From: Sulfurovum riftiae
GTDB taxonomy: Bacteria; Campylobacterota; Campylobacteria; Campylobacterales; Sulfurovaceae
Length of the DNA stretch: 64,000 nt
Direction of reading: 5' to 3'
Assembly (NCBI RefSeq): GCF_001595645.1
Contig: NZ_LNKT01000023.1
Location: 124,001-188,000, forward strand
Part shown: positions 40,839 to 49,346 of the stretch, in pieces
How positions within the stretch are numbered: the stretch's first letter is position 1
How the letters are laid out: each line of letters begins with the position of its first letter
The notes under the pieces: generated by a model
Seen by the model: the letters and a program-made list of their open reading frames with translations, nothing else
What the model was told of the DNA's origin: nothing
The model's database searches: none
Translations under genes and position numbers: made by a program

Positions 40839-42149
40839 TTATAGTTCCAGCAACCACTCTTTTAAATTGACTATTTTGATCTCAATATCGTCGTATACAG
40901 TTTCACTGCTATTGTCTTCCGTAATGACGACAGATTCCACATGTTCAAGATTCAACTCTTTTTTTGTTTTGGAAAAAGATTGCAGTTCACGTTTTTTTGT
41001 TTTATCGTCTTTAAGCGATGATGTGACCTGTATGAGCATTTGTATCTCTCGGTCCTTCTGTACAATGAAGTCACATTCAAGATCGTTTGACGTTTTATAG
41101 TAGTAGACTTTATATCCTCTCCGAAGGAGTTCCAGAAATACGACGGTCTCCAGATCTGCCCCTCTGGTTTGAAGATTCGGTACCCGCATGAGATTGCTTA
41201 GCCCCAGGTCTACACTGTAGTACTTTTTGTCATTGGCATTCTGTTTTTTTAAAGAGTAGTCAAATTTGTTCACCTCAAAGACCATGTAGGCTTTCGAGAG
41301 GTACTCTACATAGGCATTTGCCATGTCGTACGAGACCTTGAAGTTGTTTTTGAGTTTATTGATACTGATGCTGATGCCACTGTTGCTCAGAAGGAATGCC
41401 GCGATCTCTTCAAGTACACCAAACTCTTTCAATTTGTATCTGGCTACGATATCTTTCAGCAAAATAGTATTTTTATATGTCGTGAGAAGTTCTCTTATAT
41501 CTTCCTGTCCATACTCCAGTACTTTTGGGAAAGCACCGAACTTGAGATAGTTTTCAAATTCACGGTTAAGTACTATTTTTTTGGAAACCATGTCAAGTGG
41601 GGTATCGATACTGATATCTTTAAAACCTATATACTCCTTGAAGCTGAGAGGATAGACATCCACGGCAAGGTACCTTCCGCTTAAAGTAGAAGCGATCTCA
41701 CTGCTGAGCATAGATGAGTTCGATCCGCTGATGATGAGTTTTGAAAGCTTCAGTTCATACTCTTTGTTGACCCACTTCTCCCAGTTTGGGATATTTTGTA
41801 TCTCATCAAGAAAAATATAGGGGTTACTCTCCGGATCAAGATACTCGAAATAAACCTCTTTGATCTGTTCCAACAGCTCTACAGTGAGATGATTGATGAA
41901 CCTTGGATCTTCCAAATTGACAAAAAGTATATTTTTGATATCGATATTGTTCTGAAGCAGTCTCTTGATCTGGTTGATCATTAAAGTGGATTTCCCGCTT
42001 CTGCGGATACCCTTGATAACGACTACTTCATCATAATGCAGGTACGAATCTATCTTGGTATCATAAAACGGTCTCTCTTTTGTTTCGGGTAATGGGCGGT
42101 TCCAGTAGTTCCAGTCATTCAATATGGCTATGATTTCTGATTTATCCAA
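40839..42149 (-). CDS. AAA ATPase with DUF4143 domain, second
   Basis: A 436-residue protein. It has Walker A GIRRSGKSTLM near residue 50, Walker B PYIFLDEIQNIPNWE and the sensor SGSNSSMLSSE. The C-terminal part has the nuclease-like strands NDLECDFIVQKDREIQMLIQVT. It shares architecture but little sequence with the ATPase at 19558, so it is not a recent copy. The TTG start has AAGGA upstream. It lies among toxin-antitoxin genes, which fits mobile or defence use; the function is unknown. Confidence 0.83.
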   Translation of the reverse strand: MDKSEIIAILNDWNYWNRPLPETKERPFYDTKIDSYLHYDEVVVIKGIRRSGKSTLMINQIKRLLQNNIDIKNILFVNLEDPRFINHLTVELLEQIKEVYFEYLDPESNPYIFLDEIQNIPNWEKWVNKEYELKLSKLIISGSNSSMLSSEIASTLSGRYLAVDVYPLSFKEYIGFKDISIDTPLDMVSKKIVLNREFENYLKFGAFPKVLEYGQEDIRELLTTYKNTILLKDIVARYKLKEFGVLEEIAAFLLSNSGISISINKLKNNFKVSYDMANAYVEYLSKAYMVFEVNKFDYSLKKQNANDKKYYSVDLGLSNLMRVPNLQTRGADLETVVFLELLRRGYKVYYYKTSNDLECDFIVQKDREIQMLIQVTSSLKDDKTKKRELQSFSKTKKELNLEHVESVVITEDNSSETVYDDIEIKIVNLKEWLLEL

Positions 42150-42236
42150 AATAAATCCTTTGAATTATATGTTATATCGAGCAATTATATCAATATTTAT
42201 TGTTTTAATCAAGAAATATATAGTAAAATAAAAATG

Positions 42237-42989
42237 CTACAGTATCTTCAATAACGCATTGACATCTTCAAGGAGATAGTCCGGCTCTATGCCTCTGCCA
42301 AGGTCACTCTCACGGAACTTCCCCGTTTTGACAAGTGCCGCTCTGATGCCGGCATGCTGCGCTCCCTGGATATCTGATTCTATATCGTCGCCTATCATCA
42401 GGACTTCATCGGGGCGGAGGCCCATTGATTCGACGGCAAGGTGAAAAAAGGTCTCGCTGGGTTTGCCTATGATCTGTGCCTCTTTTCCCGAAGCGAATTC
42501 AAGTGCGGCGATGAAGCCTCCGGCATCCATGGAGAGCAGGCCGTCCTCGTCTTTGAAATATCTGTTCTTTGCCGCGGCGATGAGTTCTGCACCACTCTCG
42601 AGTGCCCTGAATGCCCTGTTCATATGGGCAAAATCAAAATTGGTATAGGCATCTCCAACGACCACGAAATCGGGGTTTTCTGATTTGAGGGCTTCAAAAT
42701 ACCTGTCCGCTTCGTCTGTCATAACGGTCTCTACCGTAGCCTGTCGTGAAAGTACATAGCTTTTTGTCGCATCCAGTGCCGTAAAAAGCTCCTCCGGACC
42801 GATCTTGAATCCGAAATTGGAGAGCTTTTCAATGATGGATGCAGGGACACGTCTTGTGGTGTTGGTTACGAAACGCATAGGATAGCGCTTCTGCAGCTGT
42901 GCAATGGTGTCTGCTGCACCCGGAACAACATGGCTGCCCACGTACAGCACCCCTCCGATATCGAAGATAAGACCTTTTATCTTTTTCAT
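42237..42989 (-). CDS. HAD hydrolase, LHPP-like (HAD-IIA)
   Basis: A 250-residue phosphatase-like protein. ATG 42989 has AGGAG eight bases before it; the open frame extends further but without a site. Motif I is FDIGGVLYVG, motif II VTNTT, and the late block IGKPSETFFHLAVESMGLRPDEVLMIGDDIESDIQGAQ carries motifs III and IV. The set is like the LHPP subfamily, where motif I also reads DISGVLY; those enzymes act on phospholysine, phosphohistidine or pyrophosphate. The physiological substrate here is open. It is divergent from the CcdA gene. Confidence 0.85.
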   Translation of the reverse strand: MKKIKGLIFDIGGVLYVGSHVVPGAADTIAQLQKRYPMRFVTNTTRRVPASIIEKLSNFGFKIGPEELFTALDATKSYVLSRQATVETVMTDEADRYFEALKSENPDFVVVGDAYTNFDFAHMNRAFRALESGAELIAAAKNRYFKDEDGLLSMDAGGFIAALEFASGKEAQIIGKPSETFFHLAVESMGLRPDEVLMIGDDIESDIQGAQHAGIRAALVKTGKFRESDLGRGIEPDYLLEDVNALLKIL

Positions 42990-43105
42990 GGCTGACTCCT
43001 TTCTGAGAACTTTTCTCATTATACACTATTTTTTACTCTGTTTTTTCTTGACAAAAAGAGATGTTTTTACCTATAATGTATCAATTATACGCATAAAGGA
43101 TACGC

Positions 43106-43363
43106 ATGAGTCATATTTACAGTACGGATGCACCCAAGAAGGCGACCAACCTCTCTGTCAACAGTGATCTGCTCAGGCAGGCAAAAGAGTACGGTATCAA
43201 CCTTTCTGCAACATTTGAAAAAAGTCTTGAAGAGATGGTACGCAAAGAGAAGGAGAAGCGGTGGTTGGAAGAGAACAAAGAAGCGATCGATGCTTATAAT
43301 GAACGGATCAAAAAGTATGGAACGATAGGTCAACGTATGGGGAGATTCCGTGGCACAGTTTGA
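43106..43363 (+). CDS. ccdA: CcdA-type antitoxin
   Basis: An 85-residue protein with the CcdA pattern: an RHH start (KATNLSVNSDLLRQAKEYGINLSATFEKSLEEMV) and the toxin-binding tail (WLEENKEAIDAYNERIKKYG...RF). It binds DNA as a dimer and blocks CcdB. GGATA precedes the ATG, and GTAT/ATAC arms around 43077-43092 may be the operator. It overlaps ccdB by 14 bases. Confidence 0.9.
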   Translation: MSHIYSTDAPKKATNLSVNSDLLRQAKEYGINLSATFEKSLEEMVRKEKEKRWLEENKEAIDAYNERIKKYGTIGQRMGRFRGTV

Positions 43364-43658
43364 TGTATATGAAAATCCTGATGACCAAAGCAATGGGATG
43401 TTTCCCTACTTTTTGGATATGCAACACGGTTTTCATGAAAGTTTGCAGACCAGACTGCTGGTTCCACTCTCTGTGAATGTATCTGGTCGGATGAATGGTC
43501 TGGAACCGACCGTTGATGTAAAGGGTAGAAAACTTGCGGCGATCGTTCCTGAAATGGTCACACTGCCTACCGACGCATTGGGTAAAAAGGTAGATAACCT
43601 GTCTGCTTATAGCAGTGACCTTATCAATGCTACCGATTTTTTGATCACAGGATTTTAA
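43350..43658 (+). CDS. ccdB: CcdB-type gyrase inhibitor toxin
   Basis: A 102-residue CcdB homologue: MAQFDVYENPDDQSNGMFPYFLDMQ at the start, LLVPLSVNVSGRMNGLEPTVDVKGRKLAAIVPEMVTLP in the middle. CcdB of F plasmid needs its last residues WGI to poison gyrase; here the end is LITGF with no tryptophan, so gyrase poisoning should be tested, not assumed. The stop is followed without a gap by the GTG of the TRAP gene. Confidence 0.9.
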   Translation: MAQFDVYENPDDQSNGMFPYFLDMQHGFHESLQTRLLVPLSVNVSGRMNGLEPTVDVKGRKLAAIVPEMVTLPTDALGKKVDNLSAYSSDLINATDFLITGF

Positions 43659-45530
43659 GTGCAGATATCTTATATTTTAGACCGATTTTCCAAATATGCC
43701 GGTTTCATTGCGGCTGTTCTTGTCGTACTGCTCTCTCTGCTTGTCGCCTATGATGCAGGGATGCGCTACCTTTTCAGCGAGGGCTCCATCGCCCTGCAGG
43801 AGGTGGAGTGGCATCTCTTCGATATCATCTTTCTGCTGGGGCTCTCCTATGCCCTCAAGCATGACAAGCATGTACGGGTAGATATTTTCTTCGAACGTTA
43901 CTCGCACGATACGAAAGCGATCGTGCAGATACTCTCGATGCTCCTGCTTGTCATACCGTTCTCACTGCTTTTCGTCTCCGATGCTTTCGATATGACCTGG
44001 CAGAGCTATTTGCAGCATGAAGTGTCTCCAGACCCCGGAGGGTTGGGCAGCCGCTGGGTGATCAAAGCCTTCCTTGTTGCGGCATTCGTGCTGCTCATTC
44101 TGCAGGCGGTCAGTGAGATACTCAAAGCCTACCATCAGCTGCAGGACAAAAAAAATCTCTGGCGTATTCTCGGTATTGTAACGCTATTGGGTGCTATGGT
44201 CTATCTTGCCTGGTTCAACCGTATGGCGTTCTGGTTCGACCCTGTGTTCCTGATGTTCGCCATGGCACTGGTACTGCTGATGCTCGGATTCCAGGTGGCT
44301 TTCGTTTTCGGTGCTGTAGCACTCTTCTTTGCACTGATCACCGATGAGATGGGCTTGCATGTGTTGGAAATGCTGCCTTACCGTACCTACGGGATCATGG
44401 GCAATGTGACGCTGATGGCGGTGCCGCTCTTCATCTTCATGGGGCTGATACTCGAAAAGTCGAAGATGGCGGAGAACCTGCTGATGTCCATGGGACAGCT
44501 GTTCGGTTCCGTACGCGGCGGCCTGGCGATCTCTGTAGTGCTTGTAGGTGCGATACTCGCTGCAAGTACCGGCATCGTCGGTGCCTCGGTCGTAATGATG
44601 AGCCTCATAGCCCTGCCGCTGATGCTCAAGCACAATTACTCTCCTGCACTGGCTTCGGGAAGCATCGCGGCCAGCGGAACGCTCGGACAACTCATTCCGC
44701 CCTCCATCGTACTCATCGTTCTGGGTGACCAGATGCACTTGAGTGTGGGTGACCTGTTCAAAGCGGCGGTGGTACCGGGTTTACTGCTCATTGTGCTATA
44801 TATTCTGTATATTCTTGTTTTTGCTTTTGTCAGGAAAGAGGCGGCACCTGCCATCGTCTCGGAGGAGTCCTACGGTAAGGTAGCGAAAGCGGCATTCAAG
44901 GCCATTCTCCCGCCATTGCTGCTCATAGGGGCTGTGCTGGGTTCCATCTTTGCGGGTATCGCTTCGCCTACGGAGTCCGCAGCCATCGGTGTGCTGGGTG
45001 CCATGGGGCTTGCCGCGATGAACAGGGTACTTGGTTTCGACCTTATCCACTATGCTTCCATCGAGACAGTGAAGCTCACCGCGATGATCTTCATGATCCT
45101 CATCGGGGCGACGGCATTCTCTCTGGTCTTCAACGAACTGGGTGGCGGCGATATGGCACTGACGTTCTTCACCGGAGAGATGGGTGATAAGTGGGCCTTC
45201 ATTCTCATCGCTATGCTGGTCATTTTCCTGCTGGGATTCTTCATCGACTTCATCGAGATCGCTTTCGTGGTCGTGCCAATACTGGTACCGATAGTGGCGA
45301 GTTTTCATATTGACCCCATCTGGTTCGCCATTCTCATCGCCATGAACCTGCAGGCTTCCTTCCTGACACCGCCGTTCGGTTTCGCGCTCTTCTACCTCAA
45401 AGGTGCGGCCGGGGATAAGGTAAGTACGGGTGCCATTTACAGGGGTGTCGTACCATTCATTCTGCTACAGGTCGTGGCACTGGGGATCATTGTAGTGTTC
45501 CCGGAGCTTATTTATTTATTTGGGAAATAG
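43659..45530 (+). CDS. TRAP transporter fused small and large membrane subunits (DctQM)
   Basis: A 623-residue membrane protein. Residues 1-170 form the four-helix DctQ part (ALQEVEWHLFDIIFLLGLSYALKHDKHVRVDIF). The rest is a DctM of about 12 helices (VPLFIFMGLILEKSKMAENLL, AASTGIVGASVVMMS, SGTLGQLIPPSIVLIVLG). TRAP systems import organic acids or similar solutes using ion gradients and a periplasmic binding protein. No DctP gene is adjacent or elsewhere in the window. The GTG start has AGGA upstream and follows the ccdB stop at once, so transcription may come through the toxin genes. Confidence 0.9.
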   Translation: MQISYILDRFSKYAGFIAAVLVVLLSLLVAYDAGMRYLFSEGSIALQEVEWHLFDIIFLLGLSYALKHDKHVRVDIFFERYSHDTKAIVQILSMLLLVIPFSLLFVSDAFDMTWQSYLQHEVSPDPGGLGSRWVIKAFLVAAFVLLILQAVSEILKAYHQLQDKKNLWRILGIVTLLGAMVYLAWFNRMAFWFDPVFLMFAMALVLLMLGFQVAFVFGAVALFFALITDEMGLHVLEMLPYRTYGIMGNVTLMAVPLFIFMGLILEKSKMAENLLMSMGQLFGSVRGGLAISVVLVGAILAASTGIVGASVVMMSLIALPLMLKHNYSPALASGSIAASGTLGQLIPPSIVLIVLGDQMHLSVGDLFKAAVVPGLLLIVLYILYILVFAFVRKEAAPAIVSEESYGKVAKAAFKAILPPLLLIGAVLGSIFAGIASPTESAAIGVLGAMGLAAMNRVLGFDLIHYASIETVKLTAMIFMILIGATAFSLVFNELGGGDMALTFFTGEMGDKWAFILIAMLVIFLLGFFIDFIEIAFVVVPILVPIVASFHIDPIWFAILIAMNLQASFLTPPFGFALFYLKGAAGDKVSTGAIYRGVVPFILLQVVALGIIVVFPELIYLFGK

Positions 45531-45578
45531 TAGAGCATAATATGTGCTATAATAAATCAAAAGTCACGGAGTTTGGAT

Positions 45579-45869
45579 ATGCTCAATAAAGAACAGATAT
45601 TGTCAGCACTCAGAAACTACAAAGAAGAACACAAACAGTACGGCATAGAAGATATAGGACTTTTCGGCTCATATGCCAGAGATCAGGCCAAAGCACAAAG
45701 TGATGTCGATGTATTTGTGAAGCTTAAACACTCCAATCTGTTTTTACTTTCTCGTATCCGTATAGAACTTGAAGAGATACTTGGCGTGCATACCGATGTG
45801 GTGCAGTTGCGGGAGAGAATGAACCGTTACCTGAAAAAACATATTGAAGAAGAGTCGATCAGTGCCTGA
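45579..45869 (+). CDS. MNT-type minimal nucleotidyltransferase
   Basis: A 96-residue protein of the MNT family: GLFGSYARDQAKAQSDVDVFV has the GSY motif (30-32) and the two metal-binding aspartates (Asp42, Asp44). MNT proteins usually serve as antitoxin to an adjacent HEPN RNase by adding AMP to it. Here no intact HEPN gene follows. ATG 45579 has GGAG eight bases upstream; a TTG six bases earlier is also possible. A TATAAT lies at 45549-45554. Confidence 0.85.
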   Translation: MLNKEQILSALRNYKEEHKQYGIEDIGLFGSYARDQAKAQSDVDVFVKLKHSNLFLLSRIRIELEEILGVHTDVVQLRERMNRYLKKHIEEESISA

Positions 45870-45909
45870 CACCTCCTTGGTCAAAGAGATTATAAACAGT
45901 CTGGCATAA
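45862..45909 (+). pseudogene. Possible vestige of the HEPN partner start
   Basis: A GTG overlaps the MNT stop, as HEPN partners usually do, and reads VPDTSLVKEIINSLA before a stop. DTSLVKEI resembles the first helix of DUF86-type HEPN proteins. The rest of such a gene is absent. Weak evidence. Confidence 0.3.
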
Positions 45910-46035
45910 GCGTTTTTATTTGTAAATAGTAATGTGATTAAAAATTGATCAAAACTTATGGTTTTTCGATATTTTTATTGCTTGTTTAGTGCTATAATAC
46001 GCTTGTTAAAAAATTATACAGAAGGAGTGTAACAC

Positions 46036-47439
46036 ATGACAAATATATTGAAAAAATTCATGCTTGGTGCTGTGGCAATCTTCTTTGTCTCGACATCACA
46101 TGTTGCGGCAGCTGGCAAACTGAACCAGGAAGAGACAGACCGTATTGCTTTGCAAGCCTACCTTTACACTTATCCGATGGTACTGATGGATGTCACGCGC
46201 AAGCAGATGACCAACATGGAAGCAGGAAAGATCTCAAGCCGTGGTCCGATGATGCAGTTCACGCATATGCGTGCCTTCCCTCCGGGAGACTTCAAAGAGG
46301 TGGTGCGTCCGAACTTCGACACACTCTACTCTCTGGCATGGGTCGATGTAAGCAAAGAGCCGGCGATTTTGACCGTACCGGAGATCAAGGATCGTTTCTA
46401 TCTGCTTCCTACACTCGATATGTGGACGGATGTATTCTCTGTAGTGGGTACCTACGCAACAGGGACCAAAGCAGGGGAATATGCCTACTGTCTGCCTGAG
46501 TGGAAAGGTGAACTGCCCAAAGGGGTAACGCGTATCGATGTACCGACCTCTATGTTTTGGATACTGGGTAGAACACAGACGAATGGTCCCAAAGACTATG
46601 ACTATATTCATAAAATACAGGATGGCATGAAAGTGGTACCGCTCTCTTACTACGGTAAGGAGTATAAGCCGCCATTCAAAAAGGACCCGAGTATCGATGA
46701 TGTCACACCGCCGCTGACACAGGTAGAGAAGATGGATGCCAAAGCCTATTTTACCTACGCAATGGCACTGATGAAGAAGTATCCGCCGCATATGACGGAC
46801 AATTCTATGGTTGCACGTATGAAGCGCATTGGTTTGACAGCTGAGAACTTCAACTACGATGCACTCCCTGAGAGTGTGAAGAAAGCACTTGCCAAAACAC
46901 CTGAGCTGGGTCACAAAAAGATGAGAGCCTATCTTCCCAAAGTAGGCTCCAATGCCAACGGCTGGCAGATGATCACCAAGAGTATCGGTGTGTACGGAAA
47001 CGATTATCTGCAAAGAGCGACCATCAACCTTCTTGGGCTGGGTGCGAACCCTGCCGAACAGGCGATCTACCCGCTCAACATCACCGACAAGAACGGTAAG
47101 GCACCTGTGGCGGAGAAAAAGTATGTGATGCATTTTGACAAAGAGAATCTTCCTCCGGTAGAGGGATTCTGGTCTATTACGATGTACGATGTGGATGGAT
47201 TTACCGTACCAAACGCACTCGACCGCTATGCGATCGGTGACCGTGACGATGTGAAGTACAACAAGGACGGCTCACTCGATATCTATCTGCAGCATGAGTC
47301 TCCGGGTAAAGACAAAGAGTCCAACTGGCTGCCTGCACCGCCCAAAGGGAAGCTTGGCATCACTATGCGTCTCTATGGTCCTAAAGACTCTGTACTTGAC
47401 GGCGGGTGGAAACCGCCGTATCTCGAAGAGGTTAAATAA
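46036..47439 (+). CDS. Exported DUF1254/DUF1214 protein, second
   Basis: A 467-residue protein with signal peptide (cut near HVAA-A) and the same two domains as the protein at 23852. DUF1254 is present (ALQAYLYTYPMVLMDVTRKQMTN, VVRPNFDTLYSLAWVDVSKEP), and DUF1214 (FWSITMYDVDGFTVPNALDRYAIGD, GSLDIYLQHESPGKDKESNWLPAP). The strong ribosome site GAAGGAG and a TATAAT (45993-45998) precede it. None of the island motif copies is present here, so it is likely regulated differently. A broken relative of the secreted protein at 22898 follows. The molecular role is unknown. Confidence 0.88.
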   Translation: MTNILKKFMLGAVAIFFVSTSHVAAAGKLNQEETDRIALQAYLYTYPMVLMDVTRKQMTNMEAGKISSRGPMMQFTHMRAFPPGDFKEVVRPNFDTLYSLAWVDVSKEPAILTVPEIKDRFYLLPTLDMWTDVFSVVGTYATGTKAGEYAYCLPEWKGELPKGVTRIDVPTSMFWILGRTQTNGPKDYDYIHKIQDGMKVVPLSYYGKEYKPPFKKDPSIDDVTPPLTQVEKMDAKAYFTYAMALMKKYPPHMTDNSMVARMKRIGLTAENFNYDALPESVKKALAKTPELGHKKMRAYLPKVGSNANGWQMITKSIGVYGNDYLQRATINLLGLGANPAEQAIYPLNITDKNGKAPVAEKKYVMHFDKENLPPVEGFWSITMYDVDGFTVPNALDRYAIGDRDDVKYNKDGSLDIYLQHESPGKDKESNWLPAPPKGKLGITMRLYGPKDSVLDGGWKPPYLEEVK

Positions 47440-47447
47440 ACCTCTTC
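47425..47447 (+). terminator. Hairpin at the end of the DUF1254 gene
   Basis: GAAGAGGTT-AAATA-AACCTCTTC, a nine-base perfect stem that spans the stop codon. No strong T-run follows, so it may be a weak terminator or an mRNA end protector. Confidence 0.5.
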
Positions 47448-47648
47448 TTGAAAACAATAGATTTTCTTTCTATTTCCTTACTTTTTCGAAAGATCATAGT
47501 CGCCTATTACGGCCGTCCCGGTGTCAAGTCTCTTGGCGTGTTGGGGCAGCAGCACCCCATAGAGCAGCTCAAACCGATGATCAAGAAGAAGGCAGCGAAG
47601 GTTAAGCATCCGCCAAAGCGGGGATTTCCTTTGGTATTATGTAAATAG
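47448..47648 (+). pseudogene. Remnant of the secreted YGxP...LGxLGxQ protein
   Basis: The frame reads KIIVAYYGRPGVKSLGVLGQQ, nearly the same as NMIVALYGRPHAKMLGTLGQQ of the intact gene at 22898. After about 40 more residues the frame ends, where the intact protein continues for over 200. No signal peptide precedes it. It overlaps the end of the thioredoxin gene. The remainder of the gene is missing. Confidence 0.65.
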
Positions 47649-47990
47649 TCTGCTGAAGAACGACCCTTTCCCCGCCAACTTATCTATCAGTTCAAAATAA
47701 TAGGTCTCATTTTTTAATCCGATTTCCGGATATTTCAGTTTCCCATCGGGCATGACGGCGATAGTGAAGGGAACGGACTCAATCTTGAAAGCAGAGGCGA
47801 GTTTGGGGTTTTGTGCCACGTTGCATTTCACCACCTTTATATCATGCTCCTCACCATACTTCTCAAGCCTCTCGTCTATCAGCTGCATGAGCATCTGGCA
47901 GGGACCGCAGGTAGGGGAGTAGAAATCTATGAAGACCGGCCTTTCATTCTTTTTAATGATCGTTTCGTAATTTTTGTCTGTGAGTTCCAT
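47637..47990 (-). CDS. Thioredoxin-like protein
   Basis: A 117-residue cytosolic thioredoxin fold. The active site is FYSPTCGPCQML (Cys28, Cys31), and cis-proline is in ESVPFTIAVMPDG. It lacks an export signal. It would reduce protein disulfides; the C-terminal KGSFFSRLF is an unusual tail. Divergent from the MoxR gene. It is not necessarily the main thioredoxin of the cell. Confidence 0.87.
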   Translation of the reverse strand: MELTDKNYETIIKKNERPVFIDFYSPTCGPCQMLMQLIDERLEKYGEEHDIKVVKCNVAQNPKLASAFKIESVPFTIAVMPDGKLKYPEIGLKNETYYFELIDKLAGKGSFFSRLFT

Positions 47991-48068
47991 ACCCGTAGTA
48001 TAACTACCTTTGCTTTAATCATTCGTGGTATAATCTCTCTGAACACAATTTGGAATAAAAGGCAGAAA

Positions 48069-49055
48069 ATGACACCGCGTGAAGCCATAAAATTACTTTT
48101 TGAGAGAATGAATGAGGAGATCATCGGGCAGGAACATATTGTCGAGCGTTTCATCATGGGAATGCTGGCAGACGGCAATATGCTGGTCGAAGGTCTGCCC
48201 GGCCTGGCAAAGACGCGTACAGTACGTACGATGGCCAATATCATAGATGCGAAATTTTCACGTATACAGTTCACGCCGGATCTTGAGCCCTCAGATGTAT
48301 TGGGGGAAGAGAGGGTTTACGAAGAAGACGACAAGAAGGTATTCAGGTTCCATCAAGGTCCTATATTTGGAAATATTATTCTGGCGGATGAGATCAACAG
48401 GGCCCCGGCAAAGGTGCAGTCAGCCATGCTTGAAGCGATGGAGGAGAAGCAGGTGACCGTAGCAGGGCATACCTATGAACTGCCGGAACTTTTCGTTGTG
48501 ATGGCAACACAGAACCCCCTGGAGCAGAAGGGGACCTATCCGTTGCCTGAAGCACAGAAAGACCGTTTTCTGATGCATGTGAAAATAGACTATGTCAAAA
48601 TGGATGATGAGTACAGGATGGTACAGAAAGTGCTGCACGACGGCCACAGGAAAACGGTCTATGAAGACAGGATCCCCCAGGATCTCATCTTTGCTGCCCG
48701 TGATGAGATCGCCAAGGTGCAGATCAGTGAAGAGATGGGAAAATACATCATAGAGCTTGTCTTTGCGACACGGTATCCGTTGCGCTACAGCAAACAGCTT
48801 GAAGTGATGATCGAAGTGGGGGTAAGCCCAAGAGGTTCGCTGGCCCTGACCAAATGTGCCCAGGTCCATGCCTGGATGCGCGGACGCCGAGAAGTAACGG
48901 CCGATGATGTCAAGGAAGTCATTCATGACGTGTTCCGTCACCGTATCATCAAAAGTGAACATACCAAATTCAGCGGTATCGGGAATGACGAGATCATCGA
49001 TATCGTCATAGACCATGTGCCCGCACCCAAAGTGGAATTCAAGAGGCCTTCATAG
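48069..49055 (+). CDS. MoxR-type AAA ATPase
   Basis: A 328-residue AAA ATPase. ATG 48069 starts the normal MoxR N-terminus (MTPREAIKLLFERMNEEIIGQ); the longer frame upstream overlaps the thioredoxin gene. Walker A is GLPGLAKT (42-49), Walker B IILADEINRAPAKVQSAMLEAM, and sensor 1 VMATQNPLEQKGTYPLPEAQKDRF. MoxR proteins act as chaperones that load metals or open von Willebrand factor proteins. The usual DUF58 and VWA partners are absent; the next gene is a small RHH-like one. Partner unknown. Confidence 0.9.
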   Translation: MTPREAIKLLFERMNEEIIGQEHIVERFIMGMLADGNMLVEGLPGLAKTRTVRTMANIIDAKFSRIQFTPDLEPSDVLGEERVYEEDDKKVFRFHQGPIFGNIILADEINRAPAKVQSAMLEAMEEKQVTVAGHTYELPELFVVMATQNPLEQKGTYPLPEAQKDRFLMHVKIDYVKMDDEYRMVQKVLHDGHRKTVYEDRIPQDLIFAARDEIAKVQISEEMGKYIIELVFATRYPLRYSKQLEVMIEVGVSPRGSLALTKCAQVHAWMRGRREVTADDVKEVIHDVFRHRIIKSEHTKFSGIGNDEIIDIVIDHVPAPKVEFKRPS

Positions 49056-49274
49056 ATGGAACCTATGGATATTTCACTCAGGCAGAGTACCGTCGAATCG
49101 CTTCTGGCCTTTTCGGAGATACTAAAGAAAGATGTCAACACCATTTTGGAAGAGGCACTGGAGCAGTACTTTGAAGCGGAGCAGCAGAAACTTCTGGAGA
49201 AGAACAGGGAAGACGAGAATGCCATGACCAATCTTGATTATGATGAGTTCTGGGATGGTGTTGATATAGAGTGA
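49056..49274 (+). CDS. RHH-like small protein
   Basis: A 72-residue protein: MDISLRQSTVESLLAFSEILKKDVNTILEEALEQYFEAEQQKLLEKN fits a ribbon-helix-helix DNA-binding fold with an acidic tail (NLDYDEFWDGVDIE) like that of antitoxins. No toxin gene follows. It begins with no gap after the moxR stop, and ATG 49065 is an equal choice. Confidence 0.65.
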   Translation: MEPMDISLRQSTVESLLAFSEILKKDVNTILEEALEQYFEAEQQKLLEKNREDENAMTNLDYDEFWDGVDIE

Positions 49275-49313
49275 TGTCGAGTAGGAACCAGGCAATGATG
49301 TATCTCCATGTAA

Positions 49314-49331
49314 GGTGGGCTTCAGCCCACC
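49314..49331. repeat. GGTGGGC hairpin repeat, copy 2
   Basis: GGTGGGC-TTCA-GCCCACC, identical to copies 1 and 5. It lies 16 bases before the ATG of the fructosamine-kinase-like gene, so it may affect its translation. Confidence 0.8.
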
Positions 49332-49346
49332 GGAACGAAGGGTAAA

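Noticed and set aside
47811-48068. Upstream extension of the MoxR frame
   Set aside because: It lies over the thioredoxin gene and lacks MoxR likeness; the family N-terminus starts at 48069.
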